A stretch of DNA of 64,000 bases from an uncultured Chloroflexota bacterium. Its GTDB lineage: Bacteria > Chloroflexota > Limnocylindria > Limnocylindrales > CSP1-4. This document shows positions 51,664-60,102 of the stretch, in pieces. The stretch spans positions 26,792 to 90,791 of the forward strand of contig CAIJPD010000054.1 of assembly GCA_903822495.1 (NCBI GenBank), read 5' to 3'. Each line of letters starts with the position of its first letter. Position 1 is the stretch's first letter. The translations under genes and the position numbers were made by a program. A model generated the notes under the pieces. The model was not told where the DNA came from and made no database searches. It saw only the letters and a program-made list of their open reading frames with translations.

Positions 51664-53448
51664 CTAGTTCCGGGGCGTCCCGGCCGCGCGGTAGCGGTCC
51701 AGCATCCGGACCGAGATCTCCGGGCCGGCGTTGAGCAGCTCCAGGAAGTCGGCGCCGTCCAGCGCGAGGAGCCGGCCCTCGGACGAGGCCGTGACCGTGG
51801 CGCTTCGCGGTGCGTTGCGCATCAGGCCCAGCTCGCCGAAGACATCGTCCGCCCCCATCGTGCGGAGGCGTCGTGGCGCCCCCGTCCCGTGGTCGAGCTG
51901 GTCCACGACGAACGTGCCCCGCTCGATGATGTAGAAGCGATCCGCCGGGTCGCCCTCGCGGATCACGACGTCCCCGGCCGCCACCGGGACGGCCACCAGC
52001 CTCTGGGCCGCCACCTCCAGGGCGCCCGGTGAGACGCCCGCGAAGAGCGGCAGTCGGGCGACACGCGCCAGGACCGTGGCCGCCGCCTCCGTGGCCGCAC
52101 CACGCTGGAAGAAGGGGCCCACGAGGACGTAGGTCGCCAGTGAGCCAACGAAGATCGCCACGCCACCCACACCCAGGATGATCGGCGCGCCGACCGTGGT
52201 GAGGAGGACCGGCACGGCGAACGAACCCAGGGCGTAGGTGAGCGTCGAGACCGTCTGCATGGTGCCCAGGGTGCGGCCACGGATCGCGTCGGGGACCACC
52301 CGTTGCAGGACCGTGTCGCTGACCACCTGGGCCAGCAGTGCGCCGGCCGCGACCACGATGAGCGCGGCGAACGCGAGCGGCAGCGTCTCCACGAAGCCGA
52401 GCGCGATGAAGCCCACGCTCAGGAGGATCGCCCCGGCCAGCATCACTGGTGCCAGGTTGGGCCGCAGGACGACGGCGCTCGATCCGAGCGCTCCCACGAC
52501 GCCGCCGACGCCGACCGCGGCCCACAGGAAGCCGGTGGCATCCTCCCCGGCGTGCAGGCGGTCCACCGCGAAGATGACCAGCGCCACGCTGATGCCGCCG
52601 AACAGGAAGCCCGCGACGGTGTCGAGCAGGGCCAGGCCGGCCACCGGGCGGGCGATGTCGCGCGCGGTCACGCTGGGTGCCGGTGCCGGCGCCGCTACCG
52701 GTGCTGGCGCCCCGGATGCTTCGGGCGCGGTTGTCGCGGCCGCCGTGGCCGAAGCGGCCCGCGGCGACCCACCGGTCGCCGCATCCCCGGGCTCGGCCGC
52801 CTGGCTTGCCCGTTGCGTCGCCGTCTCCGGCACGTGAGCGGCCGCCGCCTTCGCCTTTCGCGGGTCATTGGACGGCAGGCCCCACAGGATGGCCACCGGC
52901 GCCAGGAAGGAGATCGCGTTGATGACGAAGGCCCAGCCAAGGTCCGTGGCCGCGATGATCAGGCCGGCGACGGCCGGCCCGATGACGAACGTGATCTCGC
53001 CCAGTGTCGCGAAGACGCTGTTGGCCGGGCCAAGCTCCGCCTCGTTGCGGGCGAGCGAGGGCAGGTAGGCGCCGATGGAGGGCCGGAAGAAGACGGCGAA
53101 GCAGGTCGCGAAGATCGCGAGCGCCACGGTGAGCAGCACCGGGCCGTGATTGAACGTGTTGACGGCCAGGCCGATCATCGCCACGCCGCGGATGGTGTCC
53201 GTCACGATCAGGACCAGCCGCCGGTCGTAGCGGTCCACCACGATGCCGGCGGGGACCGACAGCACGACGTACGGGATGATGCGCGCGCCGCCGATCAGGC
53301 CCAGCAGGAATGGGTCCGAGCTGTCGCGGTAGACCACGACGAGCAGCGCGACCAGGTAGAGCCAGTCGCCGATCCCGGAGACGAACTCGCCGGTGAAGAG
53401 GCGCACCAGGTTGCGGTTGCCGGCAACGGTCCGATAGGCCGCGATCAT
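51664..53448 (-). CDS. MFS transporter fused to a C-terminal cyclic-nucleotide-binding domain
   Basis: 594 aa. N-terminal MFS part: FTGEFVSGIGDWLYLVALLV, PYVVLSVPAGIVVDRYDRR, RPSIGAYLPSLARNEAEL; a long Ala/Pro loop (about 205-265) between halves; second MFS half to about residue 475. The last 120 residues form a cNMP-binding (Crp-type) beta-roll: LPLFAGVSPGALEVAAQRL, GDVVIREGDPADRFYIIERG, phosphate-binding cassette FGELGLMRNAPRSATVTA with its Arg. ATG 53448 has a strong GAGGGAGG ribosome site. Transport could be gated by cAMP or a related nucleotide. Unrelated to the five-gene MFS array. Confidence 0.9.
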   Translation of the reverse strand: MIAAYRTVAGNRNLVRLFTGEFVSGIGDWLYLVALLVVVYRDSSDPFLLGLIGGARIIPYVVLSVPAGIVVDRYDRRLVLIVTDTIRGVAMIGLAVNTFNHGPVLLTVALAIFATCFAVFFRPSIGAYLPSLARNEAELGPANSVFATLGEITFVIGPAVAGLIIAATDLGWAFVINAISFLAPVAILWGLPSNDPRKAKAAAAHVPETATQRASQAAEPGDAATGGSPRAASATAAATTAPEASGAPAPVAAPAPAPSVTARDIARPVAGLALLDTVAGFLFGGISVALVIFAVDRLHAGEDATGFLWAAVGVGGVVGALGSSAVVLRPNLAPVMLAGAILLSVGFIALGFVETLPLAFAALIVVAAGALLAQVVSDTVLQRVVPDAIRGRTLGTMQTVSTLTYALGSFAVPVLLTTVGAPIILGVGGVAIFVGSLATYVLVGPFFQRGAATEAAATVLARVARLPLFAGVSPGALEVAAQRLVAVPVAAGDVVIREGDPADRFYIIERGTFVVDQLDHGTGAPRRLRTMGADDVFGELGLMRNAPRSATVTASSEGRLLALDGADFLELLNAGPEISVRMLDRYRAAGTPRN

Positions 53449-53592
53449 GCGGCAAGCCTCCCTCGTGGACGGTCGGCGCGCTGGACGCCACCGCGCTCGA
53501 TGCCCCCTCCAGGGCGTTGGGCGGAGGATACGACGACCGCCCGTGGGCGTCGATGGAGGACATCCCCGGCCGACTCGCGGTCCATCCGGTGC

Positions 53593-53598
53593 TACGCT
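53593..53598 (+). promoter_or_regulatory. Putative leaderless -10 (TACGCT)
   Basis: TACGCT lies 6 nt before ATG 53605 of the DinB-like gene. No ribosome-binding site between. Confidence 0.6.
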
Positions 53599-53604
53599 CC
53601 GCCC

Positions 53605-54147
53605 ATGAGCGATCTGATCCGCCGAGCCGCCGACCTCCTCCGCATCAACGGCCTCCGCTGGCAGGCCATCGCCACCGGCCTGGACCGCGAGGTCCTGGTG
53701 CGCGTTCCGGAGCCCGGCGAATGGTCGGCCATGGAGTGCCTCAACCACGCCGAGTCCACCGAGGAGGCCGTCTTTGCGGCCCGCCTGCGCGTGATCCTGA
53801 CCACCGGGGGGACCTTCCCCGACTTCGACCCCGACGCCCACCCGTCAAACGTCAACGAGACGGGCGACCCCACGGCCCTCGCGGCATCGCACGCGCGCCA
53901 GCGTGCGGCCAGCCTGGGGCTGATCGCCACCGTCACCGAGGCGGACCTGGACCGGACGGGCGTCCACGGCTCGCTGGGCACGGTCACGGCGCGCGAGCTG
54001 CTCAACGAGTGGGCCGCGCACGACACCATGCACATCGTCCAGGCGGAGCGGTCCGTGATGCAGGGCTTCATCGCGGACGCGGGACCCTGGCGCAAGTTCT
54101 TCTGGGACCACGACGTGGCGGCGCGGCCGGCACGCACGGACGGCTGA
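53605..54147 (+). CDS. DinB-family (YfiT-like) metal-binding protein
   Basis: 180 aa, four-helix bundle DinB_2 type. Three metal-ligand histidine regions are visible: WSAMECLNHAESTEEAVF (His), WAAHDTMHIVQAER (two His). Family members are often thiol-dependent S-transferases or of unknown role. FPDFDPDAHPSNVNETG is also typical. The lipoprotein gene follows after 24 bp. Confidence 0.87.
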   Translation: MSDLIRRAADLLRINGLRWQAIATGLDREVLVRVPEPGEWSAMECLNHAESTEEAVFAARLRVILTTGGTFPDFDPDAHPSNVNETGDPTALAASHARQRAASLGLIATVTEADLDRTGVHGSLGTVTARELLNEWAAHDTMHIVQAERSVMQGFIADAGPWRKFFWDHDVAARPARTDG

Positions 54148-54171
54148 CCCTCTAGCGGGGAGACCCATACG

Positions 54172-54648
54172 ATGGTCGGCGGCCCTCGGTCGCCCGGTAC
54201 CCGTGTCGGGCTGATCACCCTGGTAGCGGTCCTGGCCTGCCTGCTGTCAGCCTGCCAGGGCGCGGCCTCGCCGGCCCCCGGCACCCCGCCGGCCCCCGGC
54301 ACCCCGCCGGCCGGATCCGTCACCGTGGTCCTCGGCATCTACTCGGGGCGCGCCGATCCCCAATGGAGCCTGTCCCCCGACCAGGCGAGCACGCTCGATG
54401 CCATGCTTGCCGCCCTGCCCCTCCAGGCGACCACGCCGCCCGTGGGCGGGCTCGGCTACCACGGGTTCACCATCCAGCGCCCCGGCAGCACGCTGGTCGC
54501 CTACCTCGGGAGCATCGCCCCGATGGGCGAGGGATCCCGGGCCGGCCAACTCGATCCCGCCCGGAGCATCGAGCGCTTCCTCCTGGGCACCGGGCGCCCG
54601 CATCTCGATGCCGTCGAGATTGCCGCCGTGGAGGCCGTGCTGCCCTGA
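54172..54648 (+). CDS. Putative lipoprotein, unknown function
   Basis: 158 aa. Signal peptide with canonical lipobox LSAC (Cys28): GLITLVAVLACLLSAC. Then a Pro-rich spacer with an exact 18-bp tandem duplication at 54271-54306 (PAPGTP unit), and a domain of about 110 aa (VTVVLGIYSGRADPQWSL to DAVEIAAVEAVLP) with no recognised family. Ribosome site GGGGAG before ATG 54172. Possibly in the same operon as the DinB-like gene. Confidence 0.7.
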   Translation: MVGGPRSPGTRVGLITLVAVLACLLSACQGAASPAPGTPPAPGTPPAGSVTVVLGIYSGRADPQWSLSPDQASTLDAMLAALPLQATTPPVGGLGYHGFTIQRPGSTLVAYLGSIAPMGEGSRAGQLDPARSIERFLLGTGRPHLDAVEIAAVEAVLP

Positions 54649-54716
54649 GCCCGTGCAGGCGGCCTATGGAGCGGTCGCGCCGGAGCGCGGATGCGCGGGC
54701 GTGACGGCCGGGCTCG

Positions 54717-55853
54717 CTACCAGCCGAACCAGGACTTGAGCCGGTCCGCCTCAAACGCCTGCTTGGCCGCGAAGTTGGCGACCGAGTCCTCGCTCAGCGT
54801 CACCTGCGGCGGGTCCGCGTAGAAGCTGCCGCTGACCATCGCCGCCTTGCCGTGGCCGGTCTCCAGGAAGCAGGTCCCCGTCCCGTCGTAGACCGCGCTG
54901 GGTGCCAGGCCCGCGAAGGTCTCCGCGATCCGTGCCGCGACCACCTCGCCCTCGGCGTGCGCGAACGCGCCGGACTTCGGCAGCGCCATCCCGTTGGCCA
55001 GCCCGATGCCGGTCACGTCGCCGATCGCGTAGACGTTGGGGAAGGCCGTCTCCAGCGTCAGCTTGTTGACGTGGACCCACGGAGCGCCATGGGTGAGCCC
55101 GGACTGCGCCACCACGCCGGGGACGCGGTGCGGCGCCACGCCGATCAGCAGGTCGAACGGGATCCTCGTGTCGGCGGCGACCACGACGCCGGGCTCGATG
55201 GAGACGGCCTGGGTCCTTGGTCGGAATGAGATCCCGGCGGACGCCAGGCGCCCGTCGAACGCGGAGCAGGCGTCCGTGCCCAGGATGGGCAGGGAGCCCG
55301 GCTGCGGGGTGAAGACGAAGATGCCACCCGGGATCTTGTCGCGCGCGAACCGCTCGGCGAGGAGCAGCGCCAGCTCGTACGGCGCCGGCGGGCACGGGTA
55401 GGGCGCCCCAAAGACGCCGATCACCAGCCGGCCGCCGCGGAAGGCCTCGATGGCTGCCGCGCCGCGCTGTGCCTCGCGCGGGTCGTAGTAGTCGATCGCA
55501 TGCTCTTCGAAGCCGGGGATCGCCTTGCGGTTTCGGCCGGCGCCCAGGGCGACGACCATCGCGTCGGCCTGGATCCGCTCCGTATCGACCTCCACCGCGA
55601 CATCCGCGGGGAAGATCTCGTTGACCTTGCCGTTGATGACGCGGATGCCCAGCTCGTTGAGGACCCACAGGCCGCGCTGCCCGTCCTCGAAGGGCGCCAC
55701 TCCGGTGAGCGCCCAGTTCTTGCGCAGGCCCATGATGAACGAGGTGCGCCGTTCGACCAGCACCACCTCGTCCGACGCCGGGAGCCGCTTGCGCAGCGCG
55801 ACCGCGGTGGCGACGCCACCGAACCCGCCACCCAGGACCAGGACTCGCTTCAT
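54717..55853 (-). CDS. FAD/NAD-dependent oxidoreductase, sulfide:quinone reductase-like
   Basis: 378 aa. N-terminal FAD-binding VLVLGGGFGGVATAVALRKR, second dinucleotide region, and C-terminal FAD motif NVYAIGDVTGIGLANGMALP. Cys residues in FGAPYPCPPAPYE, GTDACSAF and GTGTCFLETGHGKAA are in regions where sulfide:quinone oxidoreductases and flavocytochrome c sulfide dehydrogenases carry catalytic cysteines. Substrate could be sulfide or another thiol; NDH-2-like activity is an alternative. GAGGAG lies 5 nt before ATG 55853. A short frame overlaps the start (55850-55885). Confidence 0.78.
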   Translation of the reverse strand: MKRVLVLGGGFGGVATAVALRKRLPASDEVVLVERRTSFIMGLRKNWALTGVAPFEDGQRGLWVLNELGIRVINGKVNEIFPADVAVEVDTERIQADAMVVALGAGRNRKAIPGFEEHAIDYYDPREAQRGAAAIEAFRGGRLVIGVFGAPYPCPPAPYELALLLAERFARDKIPGGIFVFTPQPGSLPILGTDACSAFDGRLASAGISFRPRTQAVSIEPGVVVAADTRIPFDLLIGVAPHRVPGVVAQSGLTHGAPWVHVNKLTLETAFPNVYAIGDVTGIGLANGMALPKSGAFAHAEGEVVAARIAETFAGLAPSAVYDGTGTCFLETGHGKAAMVSGSFYADPPQVTLSEDSVANFAAKQAFEADRLKSWFGW

Positions 55854-55885
55854 GAGGCTCCTCTTCCGCAGATGATTGGGGCCAT
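55850..55885 (-). CDS. Possible 11-aa leader peptide overlapping the SQR-like gene
   Basis: ATG 55885 encodes MAPIICGRGAS and ends in TGA that overlaps the ATG of the SQR-like gene (ATGA). TACCGT at 55905-55910 (minus strand) would place it in the leader. It contains a cysteine. May be chance, since the same bases also hold the ribosome site of the main gene. Confidence 0.25.
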   Translation of the reverse strand: MAPIICGRGAS

Positions 55886-55958
55886 GGTGGGCCGAGGGCG
55901 GCCAACGGTAGAGGGCCGATTGTCACATGCGTCGGGCGATCCGGCGGCTGGCCGGGCC

Positions 55959-56660
55959 TCAGCCGCCATCTTCGTCGGCCGTCAGCTCCAGCGCCAGCTG
56001 GTCGGGATCGGCGGGCACGCCGGACCCGCGGGACGGCTGGCTCCAACGTCCCCGGGCTCGCGAGGGCGCGGTCACCCCGGGCGCCAGGAGCGGCTCACCG
56101 ACGATCGCGGCCAGACGCTCGGCGATCGCCCACCAGTCGAACCCGCCCGTGACGTGCGACGCCGGCAGGGCGATGATCCGGTCGGCCGCCACGTAGTCCG
56201 GCAGCCGGGCGTCCAGGATCGCCTCGATCTCGTCGCGGAACGCGTCGCTGGTGCTGCGGACGCCGTCTGGGCTCAGGGCGATGTCCGGGAGGAGCCGGAC
56301 CACCAGGTCGTACGTGCGCGACCACGCGCGGATGAGCGGCTCCACCGAGTACGGATCGGCGCCGTGCGTCGCCCGCAGGTAGTACGCGAAGTTGTCCATG
56401 ACGCCCCGGTCCAGCACCAGCACCTCGGCCTTGGGCGACAGCTCCAGCTCCATGCGGACCTGGGAGACCAGTACCCAGAGCTGTGCCTCGCCGGTGGCGC
56501 CCTCGTTGATGCCCAGCGGGTTGTCGCGGACCACCTCGCGGCCGTACTCGACGCTCCTGCCGGCGCCCTGCACGGTGCTGGCGAACGCGTGCGCGGCCGT
56601 GGTCTTGCGGATCCCGTGGGAGCCGATGAACGCGATCTTGGCGGGTCGCTGCCAGTGCAT
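55959..56660 (-). CDS. P-loop ATPase/kinase-like protein (AAA_28 type)
   Basis: 233 aa. Walker A GSHGIRKTTAAHAFA near residue 13 and Walker B-like VLVLDRGVMDNFAYY; these plus the LID-like region resemble single-domain nucleoside-kinase-like ATPases of the AAA_28 group. Exact substrate unknown. The C-terminal 45 residues are Pro/Arg-rich and probably disordered. ATG 56660 lies 7 nt after TACGCT (minus strand), a leaderless start; the upstream frame to 56741 would precede the promoter. Confidence 0.75.
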   Translation of the reverse strand: MHWQRPAKIAFIGSHGIRKTTAAHAFASTVQGAGRSVEYGREVVRDNPLGINEGATGEAQLWVLVSQVRMELELSPKAEVLVLDRGVMDNFAYYLRATHGADPYSVEPLIRAWSRTYDLVVRLLPDIALSPDGVRSTSDAFRDEIEAILDARLPDYVAADRIIALPASHVTGGFDWWAIAERLAAIVGEPLLAPGVTAPSRARGRWSQPSRGSGVPADPDQLALELTADEDGG

Positions 56661-56667
56661 GCGTGGC

Positions 56668-56673
56668 AGCGTA
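56668..56673 (-). promoter_or_regulatory. Putative leaderless -10 (TACGCT)
   Basis: Minus-strand TACGCT, then GCCACGC (7 nt), then ATG 56660. No ribosome site. Confidence 0.55.
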
Positions 56674-56921
56674 CCCGCTGAAGGTACTGGGGGAAATGGT
56701 GAGCCGGGACCGCGCGCCAGGCATCGCCCAAGCGGAGGCAATCACGGGCAAACGTGCGGCGATCCTGGTGATTCATGGGGTCGTCGGGCGCCGCATTGTG
56801 AGGATTCGGGGGTGCGTCGATGCACCAATAGGCGGTTCTGACGAGGGGCGTATTCAGCCGCCGGGACTAAGATTGGCACCATCCGGGTGGAGTCTGTTCA
56901 CCACGCCTTGAGGCTTTATCG

Positions 56922-58523
56922 TTGCTGTTCGATCCGACGTATGCGGTTCCTGGGGTCGCCATCGTCGCCACCATCCTGCTCCTGGTCGCGGTGGTTCCGC
57001 CGTGGCTGGGTCACCGCAGCCCCCTGCTCCCGGCCGCGCTCCGCCGGGGACGGCCCGCGGACCGGATGGACGACTGGAGCACCCGCCTGAGCACCGGCCC
57101 GGCCGTCCTGGCCCGGCTGGCGGAGCTGCGCGACCTCGAGGATCGGCAGGCGCGGACGGACGCCGCCCGCGAGACGTATGGCGGCCGCGACTCGGCCAGC
57201 GCCGAACCCGGCCAGGAGCCCGCCCGTGACTCGGGCCGCGACCTCCTGGGTCGCGAGCAGGCCATGCGCGAGACTCGTGACCTGGCGGTGGGCCGCGAGT
57301 CCGCCCGCCCCGGGGAGCCCCGGGCCGCGTCGCTCCCGGCCGCCGGCCGCGACGCCGGCCGCGCTGAGCGTGATGCCGGCGTTCGCCGGCCGGCCATCGG
57401 CCCGGATCCGGACCTGAATCCGCTCGCGATCGACAGCGCCACGCGCCTGTCGCAGCCGGGCGACGCGCAGATCGCCGACGACGCCCGGAACCCTGCGGCC
57501 TACGACCGGATCGTTCGCGTGGTCGCCATGGTGTTCATCCTCGCCGCGCTCACCGTGGTCACGGTCAGCGGCGTCTGGCCGGAGGCCCAGGGTGGCGTCA
57601 CGCTGCTGCTGGTCGTGGCCGCCCTCGTGGTCCTGGTGGTCCACGACGTGCTGCCGGCCAGCGTCGCGCGCAACGTCATCTTCGCCATCGAGGGACTGGT
57701 GGCCGTCGGCCTGACGGCCGCGCTGGTCGCCGTCACCGGCCGGCAGGCCAGCCCCTTCTTCCCGGTCTTCCTGCTGATCGTGTCGGGCGCGGCGCTCGTG
57801 ATCAGCGCGCGGGCCACGTTCGTCCTCGCGACCCTCGCGATCGCGGGCTACGTCGCTGCCGTGGCCGTGGGTGACGGGACCAACCTGGTCGCCGCCACCG
57901 TGTCCACCATGAGCATCAACGTCACCGCGCTCCTGCTGCTCACCTACGTCTCCATGGCGATCGCCCGCATGCAGCGGCGGTCGCATGATGCGGCCATCCG
58001 GATGTCCACCATCGACGCCATGACGGGCCTCTACAACCGGCCCTTCCTCTTCTCCAGCATCGAGCAGGAGATCGCACGCAGCACTCGCACCGGCCGTGGC
58101 TTCTGCCTCCTGATGATGGATCTCGACGAACTCAAGGCGATCAATGACCGATATGGCCACTTCGTGGGCGACCGGGCACTCCGGGCGGTCTCCGATGTCA
58201 TCAAGTTCGGCGTCCGCCGCATCGACATCCCGGCTCGCTACGGCGGCGACGAGTTCGTGATCCTGCTCCCCGAGACGGATCCCACCGGCGGCTACGTGCT
58301 GGGCGAGAAGATCCGGCAGGGCGTCTCCGAGCTGGTGGTGCCCGGCACGGAGGTCCGCACCAGCATGTCGGTGGGGATGGTCGCCTACCCCGAAGACGGC
58401 CGGACCGCGGACGAGCTGATGATCTCGGCCGACCGCGCGATGTACGCCAGCAAGCGCCTGGGCAAGAACCGGGTCATGGGCGCACCGTCGGCGGCCGGAG
58501 GCCGCGCCGACTCCCCGGTGTAG
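56922..58523 (+). CDS. Membrane-bound diguanylate cyclase (GGDEF)
   Basis: 533 aa. One helix at the extreme N-terminus (about 9-28), then a highly charged, Arg/Glu/Asp-rich segment of about 150 residues (RDLLGREQAMRETRDLAVGR), then five or six membrane helices (about 200-345), and a GGDEF domain with DAMTGLYNRPFLF, intact ARYGGDEF and an I-site RRID five residues upstream. Product c-di-GMP. The charged insert is unusual for this class. Start is uncertain: TTG 56922 opens the frame, no ATG or GTG fits before the first helix, and TATCGT overlaps it. ResB follows, with its own leaderless promoter. Confidence 0.87.
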   Translation: MLFDPTYAVPGVAIVATILLLVAVVPPWLGHRSPLLPAALRRGRPADRMDDWSTRLSTGPAVLARLAELRDLEDRQARTDAARETYGGRDSASAEPGQEPARDSGRDLLGREQAMRETRDLAVGRESARPGEPRAASLPAAGRDAGRAERDAGVRRPAIGPDPDLNPLAIDSATRLSQPGDAQIADDARNPAAYDRIVRVVAMVFILAALTVVTVSGVWPEAQGGVTLLLVVAALVVLVVHDVLPASVARNVIFAIEGLVAVGLTAALVAVTGRQASPFFPVFLLIVSGAALVISARATFVLATLAIAGYVAAVAVGDGTNLVAATVSTMSINVTALLLLTYVSMAIARMQRRSHDAAIRMSTIDAMTGLYNRPFLFSSIEQEIARSTRTGRGFCLLMMDLDELKAINDRYGHFVGDRALRAVSDVIKFGVRRIDIPARYGGDEFVILLPETDPTGGYVLGEKIRQGVSELVVPGTEVRTSMSVGMVAYPEDGRTADELMISADRAMYASKRLGKNRVMGAPSAAGGRADSPV

Positions 58524-58526
58524 CAT
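58521..58526 (+). promoter_or_regulatory. Putative leaderless -10 (TAGCAT) of resB
   Basis: TAGCAT overlaps the stop codon of the diguanylate cyclase gene and lies 6 nt before GTG 58533. Confidence 0.55.
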
Positions 58527-58532
58527 CGCGGG

Positions 58533-60083
58533 GTGACCTCTCACCCCGTGACGGGCCCGGCGCCCGCCACCGCGCGTCCCGCGCAGCTCCGCTTCGGCCG
58601 CCCATCGGGCGGCGCCGCCGCTCCCACGACCAGGCCCGCCCGGCTGGGCCGCGCGCTCTGGCGCCTGTTCACCTCGGTCAACTTCGCGGTGCTCCAGATC
58701 ATCTATCTCGCGCTGCTCGGCGTGATCGGGATGACCATCCGCCAGCTCCCGTCGTTCGCCTTCCATTCGCTGGGCGACTACCAGGGCGAGATGGCCAAGC
58801 TCCAGGCGATCTACGACCCCGTCCTGGGCGAGGGCGTCGTGGACGCGATGGAGCGGCTGCAGGTCTTCCAGGTCTTCACGTCCGCCTGGTTCTCGGGCGG
58901 GCTGATCGTCCTGGTGGTGTCGATCATCATCTGCACGCTGGATCGGACGCCGCGGCTGTGGCGGATGGCCGCGGAGGTGCGCGTCGCCCAGCCCCAGCCG
59001 TACTTCGACCCCGAGCTGCCCGATCGGGCGCTGATCCCGGGCGCGCCTGCCGCGGCGGTGGTGGCCGGAATCCTGCGCCGCCACCGGTTCCGCGTCCGCA
59101 CGGCCGCAGACGGCGAGACGGGCGCCACCTTCATCTACGGCGACCGGAACCAGTGGACCAAGCTGGCCACCCTGTTCACGCACCTGGGCCTCATCCTCTT
59201 CCTGGTGGCCGCCGCGGTGACCTCGCGCCTGGGCGAGCAGCAGGGACTGGTGGTGGCCGAGGGCGATTCGCTGACCGTGGGCCCCATCGGCACGCCGGGG
59301 CTGCTGCTCGTCCGCAACTACGGCTTCGAAGCGCCCGGGTTCGAGACCGGCCGGCCCACCGACTTCACCACCGATCTGGCGGTCTATCGCGACGGCCAGC
59401 TGCTGGCCCGCAAGGTCATCCGCGTCAACGATCCGCTGGAGATCGGCGGCTACACCTTCCACCAGAACGGCTTTGGGCCCGCGCCCGAGCTGGTGGTCCA
59501 GGACCGCACCGGCGCGACGCTGTGGACCGGCCCCGTGCCGCTGACCGAATCCCACGAGGGCTTCCCGTTTGGGCTGCTCTCGGTCCCGGGCCGGGACGTG
59601 GGGCTGCAGCTCCTGCTGGACCGTGGCGCGGACGGGGCCGCGGTGCTGCTGGTCCTGCCGTACCGGGTGACGGGGACGGCCGCCGACGGCACGCCGCAGA
59701 TCAGCACCCTCGACCCGATGGCGATCAGCCGGGGCGAGTGGCAGACCGCATCGGGCATCGACTTCGCGGTGGGCTTTGCGTCGATGTCCGACTACAGCGT
59801 CCTGATCGCATCCAGGGACCCGGGGCAGGGGATCGTGTGGGGCGCGTTCCTGTCGCTGATCACGGGGATCCTCGTCATCTTCTACCTGCCCCGCCGCCGG
59901 GTCTGGGCGCGGCTGGCCGCGGATGGCGACCTGGCGCTGGTGGGACGGTCGGACCGGTACGTGGACTTCGAACGGGAGTTCGGGCGCCTGCTCGACGACC
60001 TGGTGAAGGCGAGGCCGGATGGCTCGGCCGCCGAGCCGGGCTCCGATGCCGCCGCGTCCACGGCTTCCACCGGCGGCGCCTGA
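58533..60083 (+). CDS. resB: Cytochrome c biogenesis protein ResB
   Basis: Component of system II cytochrome c maturation, working with ResC/CcsA to deliver heme. 516 aa. Three N-terminal membrane helices (about 46-69, 118-136, 208-229), a large extracytoplasmic domain (230-428) with GGYTFHQNGFGPAPEL, and a fourth helix (IVWGAFLSLITGILVIFYLP). Family motif LFTSVNFAVLQIIYLALLG is at the first helix. No ccsA/resC or thioredoxin partner is within the window, so the rest of the system must lie elsewhere. Confidence 0.9.
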   Translation: MTSHPVTGPAPATARPAQLRFGRPSGGAAAPTTRPARLGRALWRLFTSVNFAVLQIIYLALLGVIGMTIRQLPSFAFHSLGDYQGEMAKLQAIYDPVLGEGVVDAMERLQVFQVFTSAWFSGGLIVLVVSIIICTLDRTPRLWRMAAEVRVAQPQPYFDPELPDRALIPGAPAAAVVAGILRRHRFRVRTAADGETGATFIYGDRNQWTKLATLFTHLGLILFLVAAAVTSRLGEQQGLVVAEGDSLTVGPIGTPGLLLVRNYGFEAPGFETGRPTDFTTDLAVYRDGQLLARKVIRVNDPLEIGGYTFHQNGFGPAPELVVQDRTGATLWTGPVPLTESHEGFPFGLLSVPGRDVGLQLLLDRGADGAAVLLVLPYRVTGTAADGTPQISTLDPMAISRGEWQTASGIDFAVGFASMSDYSVLIASRDPGQGIVWGAFLSLITGILVIFYLPRRRVWARLAADGDLALVGRSDRYVDFEREFGRLLDDLVKARPDGSAAEPGSDAAASTASTGGA

Positions 60084-60087
60084 CGGC

Positions 60088-60093
60088 TACGCT
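60088..60093 (+). promoter_or_regulatory. Putative near-leaderless -10 (TACGCT)
   Basis: TACGCT lies 9 nt before ATG 60103 of the PucR-type regulator. Confidence 0.5.
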
Positions 60094-60102
60094 CGTGGCC
60101 TG

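Noticed and set aside
56715..56800. Possible c-di-GMP-I riboswitch upstream of the GGDEF gene (GGGCAAAC and a GCGGCG/CGCCGC stem)
   Set aside because: The second conserved block (ACGCAAAG) and the tetraloop receptor are missing, and the spacing does not fit the GEMM fold.
56663..56911. 82-codon plus-strand frame upstream of the GGDEF gene
   Set aside because: No ribosome site or -10, and it overlaps the start and promoter of the divergent ATPase gene.
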